8,411 nucleotides of DNA from Verrucomicrobiales bacterium (GCA_023253615.1 JALRFZ010000352.1:1-8411), one strand, 5' to 3'; positions 1-6,079 are shown, numbered from the stretch's first letter. Notes: generated from the letters alone by a model not told the origin. Made by a program: numbers and translations.

Positions 1-1401
1 CACGGACAGGGCCACGTCTTCGCCCATTTCGACTCCCTTTCCGCCACGGAACAGCAGGCTCTGCTCGACCAAGCCGCCGCGATCGACCTCGCCGAAGTCG
101 CTTCGCTTTACGAGTCGCTCGTCAAGGGCTCGGGAGGCAAGGACGAGTCGCTCCTCGATGGGATCGAGCCCGCCGACTACATTCCCTTGCCCGGTCATCG
201 CGAGGATGCCAATGCCACTCTCTGGCGCGAGGCCGTGCTCAAGGGCGAAGCCGCCCTCCGCACCGGACGTGTCGCCGCCTTCACCGTGGCCGGAGGTCAG
301 GGCACTCGGCTCGGTTTTGATGGACCCAAGGGCACCTACGGCGTCACCCCGGTTCTGGGCAAATCGCTCTTCCAGGTCTTCGCCGAAAAGATCCTCGCCA
401 CCGGTCGCATCCACGGACGCCCCATCTCCTGGTATCTGATGACGTCGGTCCTCAATCACGAGGAGACGGTTTCCTTCTTCGAACGTCACGATTACTTCGG
501 ACTGAAAAAAGAACGCGTCCATTTCTTCACCCAGGGATTCATGCCCGCGGTCGATGGAGAAGGGAAAATCCTCATGGCGGAGAAGGGTGAGATCGCCCTG
601 AGCCCCGATGGTCACGGCGGGGCCCTGCGCGCCCTCGTCCGCTCGGGAGCGGTCCGCCAGATGGAGGCCGACGGGGTCGACATTCTCAGTTATTTCCAGG
701 TCGACAATCCCCTCGTGCGTTGCCTCGATCCCACCTTCATCGGATTCCATCTCATGAATGAATCCGACCTTTCCTCGAAGATGGTGCCGAAGGCTTATGC
801 CGGAGAAAAAGTCGGGGTCTTCTGCCAGAAGGATGGCAAGGCCATGGTCGTGGAATACAGCGACCTCCCTGCCGAACTCACCAATGCGACGGGTCCCGAT
901 GGCGGACTCCGCTTCCGCGCCGGCAGCATCGCGATCCATCTCTTCCACCGCGACTTCATCGAGCGGCTCGGCAGCGGCGACGACGAGAGCGCACGACTCC
1001 TCTTCCACCTCGCCCACAAGAAGGTGCCTTTCGTCGATGCGAACGGAGTCCGCCATGAACCCGACGCTCCGAACGGCTACAAGTTCGAAATGTTCGTCTT
1101 CGACGCCCTGCCCTTCGCGCGGAATCCCGTGATCATCGAGACCGAGCGCGCCGACGACTTCTCGCCCGTGAAAAACGCCGAGGGGGTCGATTCTCCCCGC
1201 ACCTGCCGCGACGACCAGCTCCGCCAATTCGCCCGCTGGGCCCAGGCCGCCGGGATCGACCTGAAGACCGACGAGACCGGCCTGCCGCCTTTCGCCTTCG
1301 AGGTTTCCCCGCTCTTCGCCGACACCGCGACGCGCTTCAAGAAAGCGTGGGACGCGCTGCCACACCAGCCGATGCTGACCGAGGGTCTCGTGTTGGTGTG
1401 A
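1..1401 (+). CDS. UDPGP type 1 family nucleotidyltransferase, UAP1-like (5'-partial)
   Basis: The reading frame is open from base 1 and ends at TGA 1399-1401, giving 466 residues. The gene starts upstream: the first visible residues (GQGHVFAHFDSL) align with about residue 14 of human UAP1 as I recall it, so roughly a dozen residues are missing. An internal TTG at 187 is not the real start. The family transfers UMP from UTP to a sugar 1-phosphate (UAP1: GlcNAc-1-P, giving UDP-GlcNAc) in the cytoplasm, feeding cell-wall and polysaccharide synthesis. Visible motifs, numbered from the window edge: the nucleotide loop GGQGTRLG at 98-105 followed by GPKGTY, WYLMTS, the YFGLKKE block, SPDGHGG at 201-207, QVDNPL near 233, VVEYSDLP, NGYKFEMFVFD at 358-368, and DDFSPVKNAEG. 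The order and spacing match UAP1 along the whole length. Sugar specificity is uncertain, because PDGNGG reads PDGHGG here and other pocket positions differ; UTP-glucose-1-phosphate uridylyltransferase is the alternative. It is separated from the next gene by 152 bp. Confidence 0.92.
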   Translation, partial: HGQGHVFAHFDSLSATEQQALLDQAAAIDLAEVASLYESLVKGSGGKDESLLDGIEPADYIPLPGHREDANATLWREAVLKGEAALRTGRVAAFTVAGGQGTRLGFDGPKGTYGVTPVLGKSLFQVFAEKILATGRIHGRPISWYLMTSVLNHEETVSFFERHDYFGLKKERVHFFTQGFMPAVDGEGKILMAEKGEIALSPDGHGGALRALVRSGAVRQMEADGVDILSYFQVDNPLVRCLDPTFIGFHLMNESDLSSKMVPKAYAGEKVGVFCQKDGKAMVVEYSDLPAELTNATGPDGGLRFRAGSIAIHLFHRDFIERLGSGDDESARLLFHLAHKKVPFVDANGVRHEPDAPNGYKFEMFVFDALPFARNPVIIETERADDFSPVKNAEGVDSPRTCRDDQLRQFARWAQAAGIDLKTDETGLPPFAFEVSPLFADTATRFKKAWDALPHQPMLTEGLVLV

Positions 1402-1406
1402 GCGGA

Positions 1407-1420
1407 GGCGCTGTCGCGCC
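1407..1420. other. small GGCGC/GCGCC hairpin after the UDPGP gene
   Basis: GGCGC (1407-1411) and GCGCC (1416-1420) form a 5-bp stem with a TGTC loop, five bases after the UDPGP stop codon. It is followed by AAAA rather than a T-run, so it is not a classical intrinsic terminator for the plus strand. Read on the minus strand, the stem would be preceded by TTTT. The same stem sequence recurs at 1532-1544, at the other end of the gap. Function is unknown. Confidence 0.4.
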
Positions 1421-1424
1421 AAAA

Positions 1425-1456
1425 GGAGTGGTGGAGTTTTGGAGTGGTGGAGTCAT
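1425..1456. repeat. 8-bp tandem repeat GGAGTNNT, four copies
   Basis: Four consecutive octamers share GGAGT plus a final T: GGAGTGGT (1425-1432), GGAGTTTT (1433-1440), GGAGTGGT (1441-1448) and GGAGTCAT (1449-1456). Copies 1 and 3 are identical, so a 16-bp period overlies the 8-bp one. The array lies in the non-coding gap after the UDPGP gene. It looks like an intergenic short tandem repeat. I cannot tell from one window whether it is dispersed in the genome. Confidence 0.75.
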
Positions 1457-1474
1457 GATGAGTTGTCGCCGGAC

Positions 1475-1504
1475 TTGACCGTATCGCGCCGGGTCCCCTA
1501 CTTT
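1475..1504 (+). promoter_or_regulatory. possible sigma70-type promoter for the ridA-like/PLP-enzyme pair
   Basis: TTGACC at 1475-1480 matches the -35 consensus in 5 of 6 positions. TACTTT at 1499-1504, after an 18-bp spacer, keeps the T1, A2 and T6 positions of the -10 box. It sits about 50 bp before the ATG at 1554, in the only non-coding stretch upstream of the two-gene unit. The -10 box overlaps the T-rich repeat at 1503-1531, so a chance match is quite possible. Confidence 0.3.
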
Positions 1505-1531
1505 TTACCTTTTACCTTCCCACCTTTTACC
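1503..1531. repeat. TTTTACC heptamer repeat, three exact copies and one degenerate
   Basis: TTTTACC occurs at 1503-1509, 1510-1516 and 1525-1531. The intervening unit TTCCCACC (1517-1524) reads as a degenerate copy one base longer. The strongly T/C-biased array stands out from the GC-rich coding sequence and ends 22 bp before the next start codon. Such heptamer arrays are usually replication-slippage products; a role as an unstructured 5' leader is conceivable but unsupported. Confidence 0.65.
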
Positions 1532-1544
1532 GGCGCTCCGCGCC
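1532..1544. other. small GGCGC/GCGCC hairpin before the ridA-like gene
   Basis: GGCGC (1532-1536) and GCGCC (1540-1544) can pair around a TCC loop, ending 9 bp before the ATG at 1554, where a ribosome binding site would normally lie. No AGGAGG-like element is seen there. The stem is the same as the one at 1407-1420, so the gap is bracketed by two copies. With a 3-nt loop and a 5-bp stem it may be part of a repeated cassette or simply GC-rich coincidence. Confidence 0.35.
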
Positions 1545-1553
1545 ACCCTCGAA

Positions 1554-2015
1554 ATGACCCCCGAAGCCCGTCTCGCCGAACTCGGCATCGTCCTTCCGCC
1601 CGCACCGAAGCCGGGCGGCGTTTACAAACCGCTCGTCATCGTCGGCAAGCTCGCCTGGCTCTCGGGTCACGGTCCCTGCATTGATGGCGAGAACTATGAA
1701 ACGGGTCGCGTCGGCGCCGATCTCACCCTCGAGCAGGGCCAGGAGGCGGCGCGCAAGACGGGGCTCTCCCTCCTCGCCACGATGAAGCGCGAACTCGGCT
1801 CGCTCGACCGCGTTTCCCGGCTCATCAAGACCCTGGCACTCGTCAACTGCACCGACGACTTCACCCAGCAGCCCCTCGTCGTCAACGGTTTCTCCAATCT
1901 CTTCGCCGAGGTCTTCGGTGATGACGGCATCGGCGCGCGCAGCGCCATGGCCACCAACACCCTCCCCGGCAACATTCCCGTGGAGATCGAAATCATCATC
2001 GAACTGAAAGACTGA
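1554..2015 (+). CDS. RidA/YjgF/UK114-family enamine/imine deaminase-like protein
   Basis: The 153-residue protein fits the long RidA branch (the YjgF/chorismate-mutase-like subgroup), which opens with a short LGI.LP leader before the core fold. Features seen: LAELGIVLPPAP at 7-18, Y24, WLSGHGP at 35-41, a G-x-x-G-x-DLTLEQG block at 51-62, the helix with LGSLDRV at 81-87, NGFSNLFAEVFG at 111-122, and GARSAMATNTLP at 127-138. R129 in ARSA corresponds to the conserved arginine (Arg105 of E. coli RidA) that holds the substrate carboxylate. The family hydrolyses reactive enamines/imines such as 2-aminoacrylate, released by PLP enzymes, to 2-keto acids and ammonia in the cytosol. The next gene, 6 bp downstream, encodes a PLP enzyme that could supply this substrate, so the two probably form an operon. 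ATG 1554 has no clear Shine-Dalgarno. Deaminase activity of this subgroup is inferred. Confidence 0.9.
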   Translation: MTPEARLAELGIVLPPAPKPGGVYKPLVIVGKLAWLSGHGPCIDGENYETGRVGADLTLEQGQEAARKTGLSLLATMKRELGSLDRVSRLIKTLALVNCTDDFTQQPLVVNGFSNLFAEVFGDDGIGARSAMATNTLPGNIPVEIEIIIELKD

Positions 2016-2021
2016 CCTCCG

Positions 2022-3134
2022 ATGAACCGCATCGCCAACCTCGAAACCGTTCCTTCCCCCGCCCTGCTCTTCGACGTCGATGCGATCCGGCGGAATTTCG
2101 ACCTGATGCTGCGCATTGTCGGCGGCGACGTCTCGAAGCTGCGTCCGCACATCAAGACCCACAAGTGCGGCGAGATCCTCGAGCTCCAGCACGGCCTGGG
2201 GATCCGCCAGGTCAAGGCCGCGACCATCGCCGAGGCCGAGCTCTCCGCCCAATCGGGCATGACGGATGTGCTCATCTCCTACCCGCTCGTCGGACCGAAC
2301 GTGGCGCGCCTTTTCCAGCTCATCGACACCTATCCGGAGACGCAGTTCTCCTGTCTCGTCGATTGCGAGGAGGCGCTTGGTGCCTTTGTCAGGACCGGCC
2401 ATGACCCGATCCATCTCTTCGTCGATCTTGACTGCGGCATGCACCGCACCGGGATCGCTCCCGGCCCCGGTGTCGTTTCGCTCGTCCGCGCCATCGTCGC
2501 GAATCCCGCCCTGCGCTTCGCCGGACTGCACGCCTACGACGGGCACATCCACGACACCTCCCTCGAGGCACGCACCGAGCAATTCGAAGCCGCCATGGCC
2601 ATCGTCGAGGAAACCCTCGCCGCGATTGAAACCGAGGTGGGCATGGTGCCCCTCCTCGTTGCCGGAGGCTCGCCCACCTTCGGTCTCCACGCCGCCCGTG
2701 CTCTTTCCGAACCACGCCCCCGCCACTGTTCGCCCGGCACCACCGTCCTCTGGGATTGCGGCTACGGACCGAACTACACCGACCTCCCCTTCGAGGCGGC
2801 CGCCCTGCTTTTGACGCGCGTGATTTCACATCCTGGAGAAGGCCGCATCTGCGTCGATCTCGGCCACAAGGCCGTCGCGGCGGAAAATCCCATCACCCGT
2901 CGCGTCGCGTTCCCCGCCATCCCCGACGCGGAATTCCTCTCCCAGAGCGAAGAGCACCTCGTCCTCGGCGTGGCGGATCCCTCTGCCTGGCCCGTCGGCA
3001 CGGAGCTGATCGGCATTCCCAAACACGTCTGCCCGACCGTGGCCCTGCATCAGGAAGCGCGGCTCATCCGCGATGGGGCCATCACCGGCGAAGCTTGGAA
3101 GATCGGTGCGCGCGATCGCAGGATCACGATTTGA
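2022..3134 (+). CDS. D-serine dehydratase / D-threonine aldolase family PLP enzyme
   Basis: This 370-residue protein has the fold-type III architecture: an alanine-racemase-like N-terminal PLP barrel and a C-terminal D-serine-dehydratase-like metal domain. RPHIKTHK at 41-48 carries the Schiff-base lysine; by alignment with yeast DSD1 it is the first one, K45. Further motifs are DLDCGMHRTG (135-144), HAYDGHIH (170-177), VAGGSPTF (213-220), DCGYGPNY (245-252), DLGHKAVAAENP (279-290) and QSEEHLVL (308-315). PKHVCPT at 333-339 supplies the metal site as His335-x-Cys337. DSD1-type D-serine dehydratases bind zinc through His-x-Cys, while characterised D-threonine aldolases use His-x-Asp, so dehydratase (D-serine or a 3-hydroxy-D-amino acid to keto acid plus ammonia) is favoured. 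The neighbouring RidA-like gene supports an enamine product. Only CCTCCG separates its ATG from the upstream stop, and there is no plus-strand Shine-Dalgarno. Exact substrate unknown. Confidence 0.9.
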   Translation: MNRIANLETVPSPALLFDVDAIRRNFDLMLRIVGGDVSKLRPHIKTHKCGEILELQHGLGIRQVKAATIAEAELSAQSGMTDVLISYPLVGPNVARLFQLIDTYPETQFSCLVDCEEALGAFVRTGHDPIHLFVDLDCGMHRTGIAPGPGVVSLVRAIVANPALRFAGLHAYDGHIHDTSLEARTEQFEAAMAIVEETLAAIETEVGMVPLLVAGGSPTFGLHAARALSEPRPRHCSPGTTVLWDCGYGPNYTDLPFEAAALLLTRVISHPGEGRICVDLGHKAVAAENPITRRVAFPAIPDAEFLSQSEEHLVLGVADPSAWPVGTELIGIPKHVCPTVALHQEARLIRDGAITGEAWKIGARDRRITI

Positions 3135-3137
3135 TCA
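3132..3137. other. shared palindromic stop hexamer TGATCA of two convergent genes
   Basis: The PLP enzyme stops at TGA 3132-3134 (plus) and the sulfatase stops at TGA on the minus strand, plus-strand TCA 3135-3137. The two stop codons abut with zero bases between them and together make the perfect palindrome TGATCA. No hairpin with a T-run is visible at this junction, so transcripts from the two sides are expected to run into each other's coding sequence unless termination is Rho-dependent. Confidence 0.9.
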
Positions 3138-4508
3138 AGGTTTCCACCATTGATCCAGCAGCCCCCGCAACCCGGCAACCGTCTCCGCGGATCCGGCTTC
3201 CCCGGAAAGGTTCCTCGACTCCCCCGGATCGCGTGTGACGTCGAAGAGAGCGGGACCCTTCAGGTAGTCTCCCCAAGGTTTCGCACCATGGGGAACGATC
3301 AGCTTGTAGCCGCCCTTCCGCACCCATCGATAAGCGATTTCGCGTTCCGGGTGACCCAGCGACTCCGCGTCGCCGGGATAGATCTCGCCGAAGACGGCGC
3401 GGCTTGGATCGTGTCCGCCCAACAAATCCACACCCGGCATGCCGGCCCGGGCCGAATCCGGAAGACCAGCCGCCTTGAGAAGAGTCGGCACGATGTCGAT
3501 GCTGCTCACAGGCTCCGGATGGGTCGCGGGCTTTACCTTGCCGTCCCAGCGGACCAGGATGGGACTGCGGACGCCCTCGTCGAAGGGAGCGCGTTTGCTC
3601 GTCTTCGTGTGGGCGAATTCCTCGGGGCGCGATTTCTCCGGCTTCTTCGACGGGCTCCAGCCGTTGTCCGCGACAAAGACGAAGATCGTGTCCGCCGGAT
3701 CGCTGTTCTTCTCCACGAAGTCGATCAACCGACCCACCGTCTCGTCGAACTGGACGATCGAGGCGTAGTAGGGCAGTTCGTGAGGCTCGACCCCGGGCCG
3801 CTGTTTCGCGATCTCGTAGCAGCGTTCCGGCGAGTCGTGGGGCTGGTGCGGGAGGTAGGGCGCATACCAGACGAGCCACGGGGTTTGTTGTGCATCACAA
3901 TCGCGGATGAAGGTCTCGATCGGATCCATCGTTTCGCGACCAATGGCGAGGCCGTGATCACCGTTGCCATGGGCGACGATCTCTCCACCCGGCAGCTTGC
4001 GCCCACCTCCATAGCTCTGAGAAGCGGGCGGGCCGGTGAAGGTCGTCATTCCTTCGGTGAAGCCTCCGTTCCGCCAATGCCCTTCCCAGAATTTGCCGGT
4101 CTGGAGGCAGCGATATCCCGCCTCCGCGAGGAGACGGGGCAAGGTTGGCACGCGTTGGATCAGTTCGAACTCCGCGGAGCGCGTCTCGACATACTCCTTC
4201 GCCGTGGTGATGCGATTGAATCCCGCATTCCCCGGCGGACCGTGATTGAAGTGGACGAGATGCTGGTGGGGAAAGAGCCCGGTCATCAGCGTCACGAGCG
4301 ACGGCCGACAGACGCTCGTCGTGAGGTAGCCGTTCGGGAAACGGGCCGATTGGGAAGCGAGGAGGTCGAGATTCGGCGTATGCACGGACTCGTTGCCCAT
4401 GAAGCCGTAGTCCGACCAGGTCTGGTCGTCGGAGATGATGTAGACGATGTTGGGACGATCGGCGGAGTGGCCTGACAGAACCACCATCATCGAGATCACC
4501 AAGACCAT
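3135..4508 (-). CDS. secreted sulfatase, formylglycine-type family with CRPSL signature
   Basis: Starting at ATG 4508 gives 457 residues with a signal-like N-terminus (MVLVISMMVVLSGHSA), immediately before the first sulfatase strand, RPNIVYIISDDQ. The frame stays open to 4631, but that extension is translated repeat DNA (see 4516-4586) and would bury the signal sequence. Visible sulfatase features: metal-binding D27-D28; the active-site region SVCRPSLVTLMTG with Cys67, which would be oxidised to formylglycine; TGKFWEGHW (137-145); PHQPH (220-224); VADNG with D281-N282; K305 and PFDEGVRSPILVRW; and a C-terminal LFDVTRDPGESRNL block. The family hydrolyses sulfate esters in the periplasm or outside the cell. 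The motif has Leu where the consensus CxPSR has Arg. It is the last gene of the minus-strand operon, 92 bp after the propeller gene, suggesting removal of sulfate from a sugar handled by the upstream oxidation genes. No strong Shine-Dalgarno lies near 4508; an AAGGAGG is 25 nt upstream, inside a hairpin. Confidence 0.92.
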   Translation of the reverse strand: MVLVISMMVVLSGHSADRPNIVYIISDDQTWSDYGFMGNESVHTPNLDLLASQSARFPNGYLTTSVCRPSLVTLMTGLFPHQHLVHFNHGPPGNAGFNRITTAKEYVETRSAEFELIQRVPTLPRLLAEAGYRCLQTGKFWEGHWRNGGFTEGMTTFTGPPASQSYGGGRKLPGGEIVAHGNGDHGLAIGRETMDPIETFIRDCDAQQTPWLVWYAPYLPHQPHDSPERCYEIAKQRPGVEPHELPYYASIVQFDETVGRLIDFVEKNSDPADTIFVFVADNGWSPSKKPEKSRPEEFAHTKTSKRAPFDEGVRSPILVRWDGKVKPATHPEPVSSIDIVPTLLKAAGLPDSARAGMPGVDLLGGHDPSRAVFGEIYPGDAESLGHPEREIAYRWVRKGGYKLIVPHGAKPWGDYLKGPALFDVTRDPGESRNLSGEAGSAETVAGLRGLLDQWWKP

Positions 4509-4515
4509 CCACGAT

Positions 4516-4586
4516 GGTGGACAGGAATGTCCGCCCTCCTTGAGCCCCGCCCTCGTCGCCAAGGAGGGGCGACATTCCTGTCGCCC
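4516..4586. repeat. inverted pair of GGAG-footed hairpins, REPIN/BIME-like
   Basis: Two 26-bp arms (4516-4541 and 4561-4586) are inverted copies matching at 22 of 26 positions around a 19-bp spacer. Each arm is itself a hairpin: stem 4516-4523/4528-4535 with loop GGAA, and stem 4567-4574/4579-4586 with loop TTCC. Both stems are 8 bp; the second is perfect and the first has one T.G pair. Each hairpin has a GGAG foot on its inner side (GGAG 4563-4566 on plus; CTCC 4536-4539, i.e. GGAG on minus). The arms differ only at stem positions 3 and 4 and their partners, including a compensatory C-G to G-C exchange. GGAG/GTAG feet and paired inverted hairpins are hallmarks of REP doublets moved by RAYT (TnpA-REP) transposases; no such gene is in this window. 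It lies between two operon genes, 14 bp past the propeller stop codon, and could attenuate transcription or protect mRNA. Genomic copy number is unknown. Confidence 0.7.
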
Positions 4587-4600
4587 GGCAAGCCCTGCCC

Positions 4601-6079
4601 TCATTCCGGAATTCGGTTGAGGGTGTACCACGCGTTCGGATGATCCAGCCCCCTTCCCGAAACCGACTTCAGCCCCGACGTCCGCAACTCATGCACATAG
4701 CGCGGCTTCAATCCCTCCACGACGAGCCTGACATTCGCCCCATCCTCCGACGGCGTCGCGGAGACCACCTTCAATTCCGTCGTTTCCATTTCCTCGCCTC
4801 CATACGCCGAGGAATACTGATAAGTGAAGGAACTCAGCGCAAAGGCGTCCTTCAGCGAGGCCAGATCGACCGCTTCCGTGAAAACGAGCTCGAACCCGTC
4901 CGGCTTCGCCCGCATCTCGCGGATCGCGAAGGGTGCCTTCTCCAGACGCACCCGCGAAAGTCCGTAGGATCGGTTCCCCAGCGAGGACCAACCGCGATTC
5001 GTCATGCCGACGAAAAGCGATCCATCCGGCGCGAAACAGAGCCTCACCACCGCCGCGGGAAAGCCACCAAGGAAGGGACAACACGCCCCCTGGTATTCCC
5101 CCCCAACCTTCTCGAGAAAGACCCGGTTCGCGGCCGCGTTCGTGAACTCTCCGACGAGCAACTGTCCGTCGAAGGGACCGAACTTCCCGCCCTGGTCGAT
5201 CACCTGGATGTCGGTCGCGCTGCGTCCCATCTTGTTGTAGGGCAGCCAGACCACCGGCGGGACGAACTCTGGCGATTCTTCGAGGGCCTTCGGATAAGGC
5301 TGGTTCGGCTTGGGGACCACCATCATCTGGAAAGGTGCCTCGGGAGACTTCAGCGACTCGAGTGACTCCTGGTTCCCGTAGAACACACCAGGACGAAGGT
5401 GATAGACCGGCGTCGCAGGGATCCAGGTGCCCTGCTGGTCGGAGAAAAACATGTCACCCTCCAGGTTGGCACCGAGACCCGAGGGAGAACGCATCCCGAG
5501 CGACTTCGGTTCGAAGCGTCCGTCCTTGCCGATGATGCCGCCCCAGCCTTTCCAGCCTTTCGTGTTATCGGAAAGGTCGCCCATGCCGAGATTGAGGGTC
5601 ACCCAGCGGTTCCCCTTCCCGTCCTGCTCGGGGCCGTAGACATACTCGTGGTAATTCCCCGTGACCCCCCATCCATCGGCTTCGGTGAGGTACTCGTCGG
5701 CGACGTCGTCGCCATTCGTGTCGCGCAGCCTCGTGATCTCGGCGCGCTGGGCGACGAGGAGATCCTTGCCATCGAGCAGCAGACCGAGAGGCTCATGGAG
5801 GCCGGTGGCGAAACGCGTGTAGCGGATTTCCTCCGGCTTTTTCGAAAGAACACCATCGAGAAACCAGACCTCGCCTTTCCGGATCGAGACGGCGAGACGG
5901 TCGGGCCCGATCCACTCCATGCCACTGACCTCGAGAGTCACGCCATCGCCCGGCTTCCATTCCTTCGAACGCGAATCGCTCGGCGAACTGGCCGTGAGGA
6001 TCTCGGTGACTTCGTAGCCTCCGGCACCGAAGGCCAACGGTGCGGCGACGAAAAGGAGGATGGTAAGAAGGCGCCTCAT
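4601..6079 (-). CDS. secreted PVC-type sorbosone/glucose dehydrogenase-like beta-propeller protein
   Basis: ATG 6079 begins a classic signal peptide (MRRLLTILLFVAAPLAFGAG) and overlaps the upstream cytochrome stop as ATGA, so it is preferred over the longer open frame to 6178. The 492-residue product resembles the 'putative membrane-bound dehydrogenase' N-terminal domain common in Pirellula- and Verrucomicrobium-type genomes, related to soluble glucose/sorbosone dehydrogenase propellers. Visible blade-like elements include SGMEWIGPDRLAVSIRKGEVW (from about 52), GLHEPLGLLL, the acidic calcium-loop-like DTNGDDVADE (120-129), GNYHEYVYGP (141-150), RSPSGLGAN, TPVYHLRPG, LLVGEFTNAAANRVF, and FAPDGSLFVGMTNRGW. 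A C-terminal beta-rich domain of about 110 residues ends in AWYTLNRIPE, as is common in this family. It probably oxidises a sugar or alcohol in the periplasm and passes electrons to the cytochrome encoded just upstream. The cofactor (PQQ in relatives) is not provable from sequence. A weak CTGGAA precedes the start. Confidence 0.82.
   Translation of the reverse strand: MRRLLTILLFVAAPLAFGAGGYEVTEILTASSPSDSRSKEWKPGDGVTLEVSGMEWIGPDRLAVSIRKGEVWFLDGVLSKKPEEIRYTRFATGLHEPLGLLLDGKDLLVAQRAEITRLRDTNGDDVADEYLTEADGWGVTGNYHEYVYGPEQDGKGNRWVTLNLGMGDLSDNTKGWKGWGGIIGKDGRFEPKSLGMRSPSGLGANLEGDMFFSDQQGTWIPATPVYHLRPGVFYGNQESLESLKSPEAPFQMMVVPKPNQPYPKALEESPEFVPPVVWLPYNKMGRSATDIQVIDQGGKFGPFDGQLLVGEFTNAAANRVFLEKVGGEYQGACCPFLGGFPAAVVRLCFAPDGSLFVGMTNRGWSSLGNRSYGLSRVRLEKAPFAIREMRAKPDGFELVFTEAVDLASLKDAFALSSFTYQYSSAYGGEEMETTELKVVSATPSEDGANVRLVVEGLKPRYVHELRTSGLKSVSGRGLDHPNAWYTLNRIPE

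Noticed and set aside
1407..1420. Hairpin after the UDPGP stop as an intrinsic terminator
   Set aside because: The stem is only 5 bp and is followed by AAAA on the coding strand, with no T-run.
1439..1684. Plus-strand open frame of 81 codons across the intergenic repeats
   Set aside because: It begins inside the tandem repeat, runs into the RidA-like gene in another frame, and its translation has no recognisable feature.
1527..2726. Minus-strand open frame (399 codons) covering the RidA-like and PLP-enzyme genes
   Set aside because: It spans two well-supported plus-strand genes and the gap between them; its Gly/Asp/Glu-rich translation looks like the complement of Ala/Ser/Leu-rich coding sequence.
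3150..4475. Plus-strand open frame (441 codons) opposite the sulfatase
   Set aside because: The minus-strand product has the full set of sulfatase motifs. The antisense frame shows no family features and is explained by high third-position GC.
4516..4586. Inverted repeat as insertion-sequence ends or a CRISPR unit
   Set aside because: Only 19 bp separate the arms, with no transposase between them, and there is one pair rather than a spaced array; a REP-type doublet explains the structure better.
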